Positions 1 to 11,351 of a DNA stretch of 64,000 bases are shown here, one piece after another. The DNA is from Copromyces sp. CBS 386.78 (Eukaryota > Ascomycota > Sordariomycetes > Sordariales > Sordariaceae), in assembly GCA_030685235.1 (NCBI GenBank), contig MU839100.1, forward strand, positions 124,001 to 188,000. The letters are read 5' to 3'. How positions within the stretch are numbered: the first letter of the stretch is position 1; each line of letters starts with the position of its first letter. The notes under the pieces were generated by a model. That model was not told the origin of the DNA. It was given only the letters and a program-made list of their open reading frames with translations, and did not search any database. A program made the position numbers and the translations under genes.

Positions 1-3000
1 AGACCACGTCGCGTGATCTGCTGATTGATCAAGTTGTCTTCAACGACCATGATTCCGCGAATCTGGGGTGGTGGTATTGTCAACCCACCAAGCTCAACTA
101 CAGGGCTGGATGCTATTGGGCTCGGCCGCGGTGACGATGTCGAACCTCTATGTGGATTGCTCGGGCGCACGGAGCGAAGGTTTGGAGCCTTGGCCATCAA
201 GCCCGACATGGCAGCCTTTGCTGCCACCGCAGTCGCTTCAGCATCACGGAGAGAACTCTCGCTAGGGTGGTAGGCCTCGATATAGAAAGCAAAGGTACTA
301 CCGACACCCGGTTGACTGGCCACCCCAATGGCACCGTTCTGCAGTTCCGTCAGCCGACGGCTGATGAACAACCCAAGACCTGAGCCTCCGTACTTGACAT
401 GGGTGCGGCTGGACGCCTGGACGAAGCGCTGGAAGAGGCTCTTCTTCTCCTCTTCCGTCAGACCCTGGCCCGTGTCTTTGACCTCGAAGGTGAGGAACAT
501 GGGTTCTCCCCGGTCATGGACGCTTGCTGTGTCGCTATCCTCGGCGTAACTCTCTTTGGACCTCGGGATGAACTGCACCGAACTGGTGGCCTCGGTTGGA
601 CGTGTCAAGCTCGCACTAAGCCCGACGGTGACATTGCGGGTCGGACCAGTCTTGGTGAATTTAAGAGCGTTGGTCAGCAGATTGATAAGAACCTGTTTTA
701 GGCGTGAGGGGTCAAAATCCAGGTATTTGACGCCAAGGTCGTAATATGACTGGTCGACAACCATGCTTAGGTTGATATCGACTCTTCGAGCCTCGAGTTC
801 GAACATTTTGAGTGCTTCTTTGACCATCTGAATCGGGTTCACCGTGATGGGTGTGATAGCCAACAGCTTGGAGTCGAGCTTCGACATTGTAAGAATATCG
901 TCAACAATGCGCTTCTGATGTTGAGCACACCCAACAATAGTCTCTGCACTGTCGATGCCGTTATCCAAAAGCTCACAAACCTCTGCACGAATCTCGTGAT
1001 TTGGCTGGTTGTCTGTAGCACCTTCGCTGGCGTAGCTCCGCGCATCGCTGTCACTCCCATGATGGTCGCCACCGACAAGCTCCTGGACGCGCGAGAGCGT
1101 GGCGGTAATGGCGTCTGCGCAGTGAATAATCGCGCTCAAGGGGTTGCGCATCTCATGAGAAGTCATGTCGATGAAGTTCTCCTGCTGGCGCTTGGACTCA
1201 ATTGCCTCCTCCTTCCGTTGCTTCTCCCTATCTAACTGCCACTTTTGTAGCGAGACGTCACTCAGACAGCCGGTGAAGGTTTGTATGACACCCTCGGTCG
1301 ACCGCACAGGCATCAGAGTCGCTTGTACCCATCGCGGCATGACCACTTTGTGGCCTGCACCGTCATCGGCGGTCCACGTTGTCCGAAGTCTGACTTCCGC
1401 ATTCTGGACTTTATCCTCGATGACCATCCTCTTGAGCTTCTTCATCACCAAGCCCACATCCTCTGCCCAGACGCACGTCTCCAACGGCCTAATAGTCACC
1501 TCGGTGGGGTCGACCTTCTGCAATCCGCACATTTCGTAAAAAACATTGTTGGCGCCCAAAAGGCGTCCCTCGAGGTCCATATCGTACATGCCAACTGTTG
1601 CGAATTCGGCCATCCTCTTGAGGTTTTCGGCCTGTTGCGCGCGCCGAACCGCCTCTTCTGCGGCATGCTTGTGTGCCGTAACGTCCGTCAAGCATGTCAT
1701 GGTCCGTATGATGCTTCCATCTGGGGCACGCTCCGCTTTGGCGGTGGCAAAGACATGACGTTCCTTAGACTGATCGAGGGGGACAAGATCCAGGCCTGCT
1801 TTCTCGAAGCTCGGTGAGTTTCGCGTTAAAGATGGGGCGACATCCGTGTGGTTCTGTCGCTTTACCCTGAATTCGTATTCAACGTAACGCTCCGTCTTCA
1901 GTTTCTCGTATGCGGTGACAATGTTCTGGCGGTCCTCCTCCTTGACGCAGGCAAGGAAGCCATTGTTTGCGATGGGGCCATTTCCTGGGAAGCCCGTCAT
2001 CTTGTACCAGGCGTCATTCGCAAAGGTGATATTTCCTTGAGGATCTCCGAAACACATGCCGACCGGAACGAATTCGGCAAGCGTTTCAAACATCTTTATC
2101 GACTCGTTCGCCTCTTTTGTTTGGACAGCCAGCTTTTCTTTGAGCATGGCTTGATCATAAGCAGCCTGCTCTGCCGCATTGCGCCCTCTCCGTGCTTCCT
2201 CCTCGAGAAGGACCACCGAGGCAAGAGAAGTAGTAAGTTTCTGACTCAAGAGTAGTATGTACTGACGATAGTCGTTGTCGTAAGGGCGCCTCGGGTTCAG
2301 ACCCAGCAAAAGAAGCCCCATTGCATCCTCCTTCTTTGTCGGCCGAATCGGCATAATCACGACAGCCCGGCACGGATCATCCTTGAAACCTCTCGTCTGC
2401 AGACCACGGAGATACTCCTGCGGAAGCGTGCCGTCCTTGGTTTGAAGAAGCAGTGGCTGGGGTGCTGTTACTGCCTCTCTAAGCGCTGGTGCCAGAGCAT
2501 GCTTGTTGGTGCTTAAGTTGATCGCAGTTTGGGCAATCGGATGGCCTTCTGGCACCCCCAAAGCTCCGGCCAGCCTACATTGTCTTGCGGGGCCATCGCT
2601 GCCAATTTCAATACCGCTTCCTTCTCCAAAGACCTCCACGCTATACAGAATAGCAAGTGGTATATCGTAACAAGGATCGACGTCGGCAAGGTCCTGGAGT
2701 GTCTTGTCCCAGTAACCATTAACGTCCCGTGCGGCAACCAAGTCCTCACCAAGGTCAACGAGCATCTGCATGCGACGCTCCCATAGTCGTACACTTGTCG
2801 TGTCCCCGACCGGATGAATGAATCCGACGCACCGTTCCTTTTCAAGAATAGGGACGAGCGACCACTTCAAGTACGTCTCTTCGAGCCAATGGGGACCTCC
2901 TTCCACCTCGGGTTCCCTTTCGATAAAGAATCTCCACTCGTCTTGGATCGTCGGGTCTTCTTTCCGTGCTATACGCGACATGGCATCCTTCAACTGTTCG

Positions 3001-3997
3001 CCGGCTTCCTGCCACGCGTTCTCCACAGTCATTCCGAGTAGTGATGGGTGTTTCGAACCGCATAGTTTGCTGAATGCTTCGTTGTAAAGAGTCACGTAGT
3101 TGGTGCCCCAGTAGATGGCAATGGGGCGACTGTCAGCGAGTATTTGGTTGAAAGTCTGCTCCAGAGTTGGTGGCCAGTCCTTCATGGGGCCCAGTGGTGT
3201 TGCGGCCCAATCAACACTGTGTATGACTTCGAGGAACGACCGTGTTTCTTCATCATCAAGAAGGTCAGCTCGAGACTCATGGTGCCACAACTTGGCCAAT
3301 GCAAAGGGCAGAGATGCGTACCTGGCAAAATGTCTGGTAGAATCCAACCCGGGTCCGTGGTTGAACGTTTGAGAGATTGGATCATCTCTGGAGATGCCAG
3401 CGCGTACTCTGCCGAGCCCAAAGGAAGAGTTGGTGGTCCAGATCTTGTCCGGCTAAGGGATACGTAGTCGGGAGGTGCCAGACTCAGCGATGACGTTAAG
3501 GATGGTACTGCAGGGGTAGCGGCAATGGTGGTGATACTAGCCGTAGGAGGAGCAATTGTCTGTGTCGACTCGGGCGCATCGTCTTTGACGGGAATTAGGC
3601 GCACCGGAGGAGGGACAATGCTTTCGACATGCGGTACTTGGTCGGCCCCAATCTTTCGCGATGGTTCAGAGGAGGGCGGTTGGTCGTTCGCGCCCACGAC
3701 GACCATGTCAGGGCGGACGATGGTACGGGTCCAGTAAATGTTCATGACGGAGAAGTTGGCGGCTGCCTGGCCGGTGCCACTGGGGCAGGCACCGGGCAGG
3801 TCTGTGAGCCATTCCCACAGCTGGACATTGTTGCGCTTGCGCGTGGCGATGGCGTCCTGGAGACGGGCATCGGCATCGAGGGCGGGATTCGTGTAAACGA
3901 TGGTGGGCGGGTGCGGGGTTATAGCGACGATGAAGGATGGGCGCGGGTCGGCCTCGAGCAGATCGATGATGCCGGAGGTCAGGAAGGACGGATGCAT
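1..3997 (-). CDS. Hybrid histidine kinase with PAS/GAF-like sensor domains, 3' end outside window
   Basis: Two-component sensor kinase feeding a His-Asp phosphorelay. The ATG at 3997 opens a first exon of 196 codons. An intron (about 3407-3322) restores a frame that then stays open to base 1. Seen in order: an N-terminal PAS-like stretch, the fungal kinase motif WAATPLGP just after the splice, a PAS-like segment near 3100 (YNEAFSKLCG), a GAF-like region, two PAS domains near 2060-1980 and 1610-1520, and the H-box TSHEMRNP with its phospho-acceptor His at about residue 919 (base 1157). These are followed by N, G1 (KDTGQGL) and G2 (GGSGLGLF) boxes of the ATPase domain. The receiver domain begins at about 50 (VVEDNLINQ), and the window ends there. 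Length exceeds 1,300 residues, normal for fungal hybrid kinases. No transmembrane segment was seen, so a soluble sensor is likely. The ligand is unknown. Confidence 0.93.
3322..3407 (-). other. Inferred intron of the histidine kinase gene
   Basis: The 5' frame would otherwise run on out of phase and stop at 3182. The kinase frame opens at 3321. Splicing GTACGC (donor at 3407) to CCAG (acceptor at 3322) joins the two frames without a stop and gives SAEYASLPFAL across the junction. The hexamer GTACGC occurs at the donor and again immediately after the acceptor. Confidence 0.7.
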
Positions 3998-6309
3998 TAT
4001 TTCCACCGGCAGGGAGAAGAAGCTCCAGTTGGGACGGGGTCGGTCACGGTCGTCGTCTCAGTATGACTGCTGCCGGGGCCTCGCTTGCTTTCCAACCGGC
4101 ACGGCGCTGCGGCTGGACAGCCTGAAAAGACTGGACGGGACTGGACTGGACGTTTGCGACTGGCGATCCACCAAGCCACCCAAGCCGGGGGGGAAAATAC
4201 CCAACGGGGAAAGTGATATGCCTGATACGAAGGCGGGATCTGGAATACACGATACGGATAGCTTTTGTCTCGATATACCTCCTCTCGGTGGTGACCGGCG
4301 CGGAGTGGGTGAGCCAAGGAGCCAGAATCGGAAGCGAAGTGGTACTGTAAGCAGAAAAGAGCGAATGTGGCTTGCGACTTTTGCAATCTACGACTATAGA
4401 ACCTAGACGTAGACACGGCGGACCTCGATATGATCAAGGGTAGGGGCAGAGGCAGAACTGGAAGCTGGAGTGAGACACCAGCGGACAGTTTCTTTGGGGG
4501 GAGTTGGGTGATGGTGGTGGTGGTGGTCGTAGTGCTGCTGCTGGCGAAGCGGTGCAGAGACGCATTTGATATTCGAGTTTCCTTGATCTCCAGAATGACT
4601 GCAGGCTTCCGTCGTTCGTTTCCGCTTTGGGTGTTGATGGTCAAAGGATAGGATGGATGAGGGGGATACCTTACCGTGAGCCTCTTGAAAGGACTGAAGG
4701 AATATCCGCTACCCACCTATCCTTCCAAAGGAAGAAAGAAACAGGATTCGGAAAACTCGAGAGCTAACAACAAGCCCAGGCAGGTGAACCTGGAAAGGTC
4801 ACACGGGACGGAGAAGATTTGGTTGGTGGTGTAGCAGTCGCAGCCTCAGGGTAGCCGACACGGGATCTGGCGAAAAAGGTGGTGACGATAGTGTAGGTAG
4901 TGAGATGATCCGGGGAGTCGGGGGACGAGAACCGACAGGAGGGGACCTTGGAGGACTTGGGAGATTTGACCTTGGCGTTCACGTCTATCGTAGTATTCTG
5001 CTGCTGGAAACCCGGTGCTATTCGGTGCTAGCACGATACCCCACGCAAGCACTGGAAGACATGGGATGATTAGTGGAGGTGAGGTATGGGGTAAAGGCGA
5101 AGTGAGGTTCCACGTTTCCAGCCTTGGGTTCACGTCGGGGTTGGCGAGCGTCTAAAAGCCCGGGGCCAGTCAGGTTATACCCGTCAGGTTATCCGCTGAG
5201 TAATCGGGAGTCCGGGGGTAAGGCCTGGAGTATGTTGTCGGATAAGGTGAGGTCGGTAGGAGATGGGCAGTTGATGTTTTTTCGTGATATTGTCTCTGGT
5301 TTGGTGTTGAGGTTGAATTGGGCTCAGGCCAGGTAGGTAGTGAGCAGTTCAAGGTATCCGGTCCGCGGCAGGCTAGTGGTCAATAGTGTTGGACTGAAAT
5401 CGGAGAGAAGTCCAGAAAATGTGTCAAATGTAGGGTCCAAAACGGGCAAGTCAGGTTATGCCGCTGATGAGAAAAAAGAGCAAAGTGGGTAGCTGGAGAC
5501 TCTGGAGACGGTAGAATAGAGTCCTTTTTCGGTGCGTGCTGTACCGTGCATAATTGAATGGAGAAGAGGGGATGGGAAAAGCATCCAGTGGGAAATGCAA
5601 CCGAATTGTACACTACAATGGGAGAAGGCGATCGCGGCCCGATTTGGTTTGGCGTCTTGGCTTCTTTTTTTCCATCTTTGGGCTGCAGTGTCACTGGCCA
5701 GCCGATGAGACGCCCCGTTCGTCACCGACCGTCACGAGATTTCTGTCATAAAGATCCGAGGTGCGAAGTGTATTGGACCTTCCTCTGGATTTTGCAGCTC
5801 ACATGCCAGCTCGACTAGTTGATTAGCTGCAGCACTTGATGATGATTTTGCAAAGTTTCTAAAATAAACAAAAAAAGACGCCATTTTCGAGAATACGTAT
5901 CAACCCAGCTTTCCCCGACCGACCCTCCGTCAAGAGGTACTTAGTTGTGTGTCAGACTTGAGGTGACCCGAATGTTCAGTGGTCGTACTGTTAACACAAG
6001 GTCCAGCTCGATCAAACAGCTTTATTGCTACTTGATATGTTTTAACGCTGACTTGGTGGCGGTCAACATTAAGCTCTTGATCACTTTCTTCGGCCGGGAA
6101 ACCGCATGTCCTGTTTTCCCACCCCGTCTAATAAATCGGTTGTATCCAGATAGTGCAATTCACACGCCTCGTCTGTTTTTGTGTTTAGTATACCTATTTC
6201 CGCCGCAGTGCCGAGCCTTTTGATAGCCTTTCCCCGTACCTCCTTTTCTTAGCAAAATACCGACCCAATGATAACAAATAGTAAACCCAACAAAACAGCC
6301 CACACCCCC
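3998..6309. other. Intergenic: upstream of histidine kinase, downstream of ad-3A
   Basis: This 2.3-kb stretch holds the promoter and leader of the kinase gene and the 3' flank of ad-3A. It has many short open frames on both strands but none with domain-like sequence. A minus-strand frame at 3997-4716 is low-complexity (poly-Thr, Pro) and reads like leader sequence. No RNA gene or repeat was recognised. Confidence 0.6.
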
Positions 6310-7233
6310 TTAAAGCTCAGCAAGGGCTTCCTCCAGCGTCTTGCCCGTAAGCAGCTTGAATGCCTCTTTGTACCTGGCGCTCGTAGCTTCGGCAATCGCC
6401 TGGGGCATCTCGACGCCGTCCTTGGCCTTAAGCCCCTCCCTAGTGAGCCAGTTGCGCAGGAACTGCTTGTCGAAACTGTCCTGGTCCCGTCCGACCTCGT
6501 ACTCGCTGGCCGGCCAGAAGCGCGACGAGTCAGGGGTCAAGACCTCGTCAATGAGCACAATGTCGTCCGTCTCCTCATCCAGGCCGAACTCGAACTTGGT
6601 GTCGGCAATGATGATGCCGTGCTCGCGCGCATACTCGGCCGCAGTGGTGTAGACCTTGAGAGCCAACTCCTCAATGCGTGCCGCGTACTTGTCCCCAACA
6701 ATCTCGGCCGCCTTCTCCGGGGTAATGTTCTCGTCGTGGTCGCCCAGCTCGGCCTTGGTGCTCGGGGTGTACAGGGGCTTGGGGAAGGGAGAACATTGCT
6801 GAAGGCCGGCAGGCACGGAGATGCCGTGGACGGTGCCCGTCTTCTGATATTCGTTCCAGGCGCTACCAGTAATATAGCCACGGACGATAGCTTCGATGGG
6901 GAAGACCTTGAGTCTCCGGACGTGCATGCTGCGGCCCCTAATCAAGGCCTTGTCTTGATCGCTGACCGAGGGAGGAGGAGTGAGGCTGATGAAGTGCGTC
7001 TTGACGTCTGGAATCCGCTCCTTGAGGACCTTGAACCAGTGTGCGGTAAGCTGTGTGAGGATGGCACCCTTCTGGGGAACACCATTGGCCATGATGACAT
7101 CGTACGCCGAAATGCGGTCGGTAGTAACGAACAGCAGTGTCTTGTCATCAATCTCATACAGGTCGCGGACCTTGCCGCTGGTCAGCTTGGGCAGCGACTG
7201 GAGCTCAATGGTGGTGACCACGGGGATCGACAT
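6310..7233 (-). CDS. ad-3A: SAICAR synthase (phosphoribosylaminoimidazole-succinocarboxamide synthase)
   Basis: Joins CAIR and aspartate with ATP to make SAICAR in cytosolic de novo purine synthesis. It is one uninterrupted frame of 307 residues, the usual monofunctional length of yeast Ade1-type enzymes. Visible family motifs: the N-terminal GKVRDLYEI and TTDRISAYDV, the signature PIEAIVRGYITGSAW, ADTKFEFG and LIDEVLTPDSSRFW. The ATG at 7233 is chosen because the protein starts correctly there; the frame runs 30 codons further up to a TTG but encodes only poly-Thr/Pro. The leader directly upstream is a CAA-rich repeat. In Neurospora this enzyme is encoded by ad-3A, whose mutants need adenine and accumulate purple pigment (established knowledge). 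The symbol assumes the host is Neurospora. Confidence 0.96.
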   Translation of the reverse strand: MSIPVVTTIELQSLPKLTSGKVRDLYEIDDKTLLFVTTDRISAYDVIMANGVPQKGAILTQLTAHWFKVLKERIPDVKTHFISLTPPPSVSDQDKALIRGRSMHVRRLKVFPIEAIVRGYITGSAWNEYQKTGTVHGISVPAGLQQCSPFPKPLYTPSTKAELGDHDENITPEKAAEIVGDKYAARIEELALKVYTTAAEYAREHGIIIADTKFEFGLDEETDDIVLIDEVLTPDSSRFWPASEYEVGRDQDSFDKQFLRNWLTREGLKAKDGVEMPQAIAEATSARYKEAFKLLTGKTLEEALAEL

Positions 7234-7275
7234 GGTTGTGGTTGTTGTTGTTGTTGTTTGTGGTGGTGGTGGTCT
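7234..7275 (-). promoter_or_regulatory. (CAA)n/(CCA)n leader directly upstream of ad-3A start
   Basis: On the coding strand the bases before the ATG form CCACCACCACCAC, then five to six CAA triplets, then CCACAACC. This is an unstructured leader with a good start context. CAA repeats in leaders are known to aid ribosome scanning and initiation. A role here is inference. Confidence 0.5.
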
Positions 7276-9326
7276 GGTTTGGTGAAGATGGTGGTGGATG
7301 ATGGGATGGAACCAGAGAATCAAAACAACAAACTGCGCGATGCAGCATGTGTCGGTTTTTTATGAGGCGATCGGAGGGTGCGACTGGAGATCACTCCTCG
7401 ATGAGTAACTCTAGTCAATCGTTCTCAGGAACGAATGGATGACTCTTTCGATAACAAGATGTGGACCGCATGTTGACGGCCGACTTTCGGCGTGGGACGG
7501 TGGAATGACCTCTTGTGCCTAGGTCTTCTTCACTGCAAGCGAACCAAGTCAAAATTTTCAGGTCTCTTTTTAGTGTCGTAGGGCTGCTGCAGGCACAATG
7601 AATGCACGATGCAGACTCGTTGCACACCACGGCCGAGCAAGAAGAGCCCGTGGTAACCGTTGTGGCACGTGTGTGATCAGCGCCGGACCGTCCGTCCGAC
7701 CGTTAGAACTTGGTAGGGCCTTCATTGTTCATCCATCACCACCACCCATAACGTCGTCTGTTCTCGAGACTCGGACCGGCCCATGAGATTCAATCTGTGA
7801 GTGTTACATTCCATTGTCAAAGGACGAGAAGTTACCAGGTTGGACCTATATCGGTATCAGACGCTGTACGCGGCGAACGGGAGGGAACAATGCAGTGGAC
7901 CCAGGGGCACACCACCTCAGTTGGTTACCAGTGAGGGGCTGAACGTGTACCTGAAGATTCCCTTGTGGTCTCATCCCTTCACAGTCCACCGTCTTCCATC
8001 TTCGACTTAAATTGGAATTGGGGTTCCGAGACTCCCTGCCCTTTTCTAACCTTTTTTTCATCTCTCAGCAACGGTCCTCCACCAAACCAGACGATGGCAT
8101 TCTTCTCCAACCCTTGCCCAGAGTCAGACCGAAAAGGATGAATTGGCGCTAGCCTCAAAGCCCCCGGCTCATCTCTAGCGGGAAAGACTTTGATTGCGAT
8201 TTGACAAATCGAGCCTCAACTTGGAGCCGTTCGCTTAAAAAAGCAACCGAACCAAACATTCATTTCGATTTTCGAGTGGCGCAGCGTCAAGCGCAACCTC
8301 AAGCTCCGCGCTTCAAGCGGGAGTAAATTGCCCAGAGAGGATCTACCTATGTACACCGCAGCTATCAGGGCAAGATGGAACGACGTGAAACGTCATGTTC
8401 GTTAGGAGGATGGAACCTCGAGAGTTCGGAAGGCCGGAGGATGACAAAGCCGAATGGATGGACATTGGCAAGAAAACACTCTCCTTCTGCCAGAAAAAAA
8501 GGAAAATACGCGCGTCAAGAAAGATTGCCCAAGAGTGCTAAGGAAATGGCAGGTTCTTGTGGTGGTTTTCAGTTGTCTTGGTGGTCGTTTTGTCGTTGGC
8601 TGATAGGTTGGCCCGTCGTTGGCATCACAGCAGCTGACAGCCGGGAATATTGCTATTGAACGCTCGCCCGGTCGGATACGGGCAGTAGTTTTCTTGGCTT
8701 CTTGCGTCGTTGGTTCGGCTGGAGGGCTTCATCGGCGCCCGTGGAGAAATTGGACATGGGGAACTGCCGCCCCTGGAGCGCTGCCTTGAAAAATGTCCGG
8801 GGAGCCCCCGTCTACGCCACACCAATGTTTGGTTTTCGGCCAAGTCTTCCTTCGGTTTGCAACGTCCAAGACTTTACCAAGAGCCATGCGCTGCCGGGGT
8901 TGCTCCTGAGTTGGTTTCCGTCATCCAGGCGGCCGGCTCTTCGGCTTGCTCCTCAACATCAAAAGGTCGTCAATCTCCCCCAGTTCTCTTATTTATAAAC
9001 ATTGTTACGCTTTGACGTACCCGAGCAACCGAGACTCCAGATACCCGCGAGACTCTGAAGGGCGGCTTCATCGGCAGCGGCTCCGCTCCTCACCTCCATC
9101 TTTATATCCACCGTCGACGAGGCTACACGCCGATCCGAACAGATTCCAAAGGAGGACCCGGTTGAATTCGTCCGCACGTCTCCATTCCCGATTCTGGACC
9201 GCCAAAAGTGACTCTGGACATCTGTTGACGACTTCCGCCTTAATGCGATCTACTTAACACTCTTCCGCTTCCGCCTCAAAACTCCCACAGCGTCCTTAGC
9301 TGTTGGAAAAAGGGGTCATTGTTGAT
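7276..9326. other. Divergent promoter region between ad-3A and the aspartic protease gene
   Basis: 2.05 kb shared upstream space. A TATA-like ATTTATAAAC lies at 8991-9000, about 330 bp before the protease ATG. Pyrimidine-rich stretches (about 9080-9300) look like the protease leader. A TGAGTAA at about 7402, one base off the amino-acid-control motif TGASTCA, lies upstream of ad-3A. No gene was recognised. Confidence 0.5.
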
Positions 9327-10910
9327 ATGAAGTCTACCTTGGCCACCCTGCTGGCCCTGGCCTCAGCAGCCGTTGCCCAGAATGGTGTCCTCAACTTCCC
9401 TCTCAACAGAGGCGTGCCTCACTTCAGGGTTGGCAACGTACGCCAGAACGTCAAGCGCGACACCTACAGTCAGGCCCTGATCAACAATATCACCGGCGGT
9501 GCTTATTATGCCGAGGTCACCGTGGGCACTCCGGGCCAGAAAGTCAGCGTTGTGTTGGATACGGGGAGCAGTGACCTCTGGGTCGTGAGCTACCAGGCGG
9601 ATTTGTGCACCGACTCTAAGATCCAGCGGGAATGGGGTGATTCGTGCGACAAGACCTACAACCCGAACAAGAGCTCATCCTACAAGGTCCTGGAGGAGGA
9701 TGGCTTCGAGATCCGGTACCTCGACAACAGCACTGCCGCGGGTGACTACATCACGGACGACCTGAAGATCGGCGGCACCACCATCAAGTCCCTGCAGATG
9801 GGCTATGCGACCAAGACCGTCCGCGGCGCCGGTATCTTGGGCGTGGGCTACTCCTCCAACGTGGCTTCCACGCAGCGCTACCCCAACCTGATCGACCAGT
9901 TCGTCGCGCAAAAGCTCATCACCACCAAGGCGTACTCGCTCTACCTCAACGACCGCCGCAGCGACACGGGCAACATCCTCTTCGGCGGCATCGACAAGGA
10001 CAAGTTCATCGGCGACCTGTCGATTCTCCCCATCTACATGGCCAAGGGGCAAGCTGAGCCCATCCACTTCGAAGTCGAGATGCAGAGCGTCTCGCTCGAC
10101 CTGACCAAGGACGGGAAAACCACCAAGATCATCTCGACCGACCCGTCCCTCAGCCAGACCTCGACCATTGCCATTCTCGACTCCGGCACCACCCTCTCGT
10201 ACCTGCCCGCCAAGATCACCGACCAGATCCACTCCAAACTCAACGTCTACGTCGACGACATGTGGACCGGCCTGACCTTCATCGACTGCAAGTACCTGAC
10301 CTCCAACCCGGACATGCGCCTGTCTTTCACCTTCGGCTCCAACGCCACCATCTCCGTGCCCGTCTGGGAAGTCGTCCTCGACCTGTTGGGCGGCACCCAA
10401 TCCGACCTCCCCTTCAAGATGCCCTTCGAGCGCGCCTGCATCTTCGGCATCCAGAGCACCGCCGGCTTCCAAGAGGACGGGTTCGACGAGGACTGGGCGC
10501 TCCTCGGCGAGACTTTCCTGCGGTCCGCTTACGTCGTGTATGACCTCACGCACCACCAGATCGGCATGGCGCAGGCGAACTTGAACAGCACGACGACGGA
10601 TATCGTCGAGCTTAGGGGCGCGGATAGCGGGTTGCCAGGTGGATTGGTTGGCGTGAGGGAGCAGCAGACGAGCAAGGATTCATCGGAATCTGGATCGGGT
10701 TCATCGACGGAAAAGGACGGCGGCGCCAAGGAGACGGAGACGGTCACTGCTGGGTCTACTGCGCCTACGGGGACGACTACGTCGGGGGCCAAGGACTCGG
10801 ACAGCGCCGCGGCTGGGCTGAGTGCTAGGGGAGGTGCTGTTGGTGCTTTGGCTGTTGCTGGGCTGACGAGCTTCTTTGCTTTTGTTGGAGGCGCGGTTGT
10901 TGCCCTCTAG
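9327..10910 (+). CDS. Secreted GPI-anchored aspartic protease (yapsin/OpsB type)
   Basis: Pepsin-family (A1) endopeptidase expected at the plasma membrane or cell wall. 527 residues, single exon. Residues 1-18 are a signal peptide (MKSTLATLLALASAAVAQ). A dibasic KR at 43-44 is a likely propeptide cleavage site. The first catalytic motif DTGSSD is at 78-83 and the second, DSGTT, at 285-289. Spacing is normal and both aspartates are present. Several N-x-S/T sites occur. After the protease fold comes a Ser/Thr/Gly-rich stalk (about 430-495) and a hydrophobic tail (about 500-527) that fits a GPI-attachment signal, as in yapsins. The ATG at 9327 is used because it starts the signal peptide; eight codons upstream there is only an in-frame TTG. 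The substrate is not predictable. Confidence 0.94.
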   Translation: MKSTLATLLALASAAVAQNGVLNFPLNRGVPHFRVGNVRQNVKRDTYSQALINNITGGAYYAEVTVGTPGQKVSVVLDTGSSDLWVVSYQADLCTDSKIQREWGDSCDKTYNPNKSSSYKVLEEDGFEIRYLDNSTAAGDYITDDLKIGGTTIKSLQMGYATKTVRGAGILGVGYSSNVASTQRYPNLIDQFVAQKLITTKAYSLYLNDRRSDTGNILFGGIDKDKFIGDLSILPIYMAKGQAEPIHFEVEMQSVSLDLTKDGKTTKIISTDPSLSQTSTIAILDSGTTLSYLPAKITDQIHSKLNVYVDDMWTGLTFIDCKYLTSNPDMRLSFTFGSNATISVPVWEVVLDLLGGTQSDLPFKMPFERACIFGIQSTAGFQEDGFDEDWALLGETFLRSAYVVYDLTHHQIGMAQANLNSTTTDIVELRGADSGLPGGLVGVREQQTSKDSSESGSGSSTEKDGGAKETETVTAGSTAPTGTTTSGAKDSDSAAAGLSARGGAVGALAVAGLTSFFAFVGGAVVAL

Positions 10911-11351
10911 TAGTTGGTTGTATACACGGTTGTATACACAACATACACTTAGGCGGACATACCTTACACTGCATAAAGTATATATGGCGGGCGATTGTGG
11001 TTTTGGATATAGACACACCGGCTTACCGCTTACCTAGGATATATAAAGGGCGGTTAGTAGGTAGTAGCGTAAATAGCGGTTACTGTACATAGCTAACCAC
11101 CAGCGCAAAATACGGTTTACTGCATCAGGACACCTAGTAATCAAATAATCTTATTCTGTATCTATCATAACTCGATGATGATGAGTAGTCAAGAGAGAGG
11201 GGATAAAATAAAGAAAAAGTGGCATGTGATTCTCCCGGGTAAGAATTGTCAACAAACAGATGGATGCACTATTCAGCTCAGCGCTCGAAGAAGTCCCGGC
11301 CGGGTTTCTATCCCACAGGCACCCAACCAAAGAATACGCCACGAGCCCTTC
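10911..11351. other. Convergent intergenic space (3' flanks)
   Basis: 441 bp between the convergent ends of the protease and splicing-factor genes. It is AT-rich with short TATATA stretches and presumably holds both 3' UTRs. Nothing else was seen. Confidence 0.5.

Noticed and set aside
3997..4716. 239-codon minus-strand frame upstream of the kinase
   Set aside because: Low-complexity poly-Thr/Pro, overlaps the kinase start in another phase, and looks like leader sequence.
6268..7365. 365-codon plus-strand frame
   Set aside because: It lies antisense over ad-3A and mirrors its codons; the minus strand has clear SAICAR synthase motifs.
9675..10556. 293-codon minus-strand frame
   Set aside because: Antisense shadow of the aspartic protease gene; no motif of its own.
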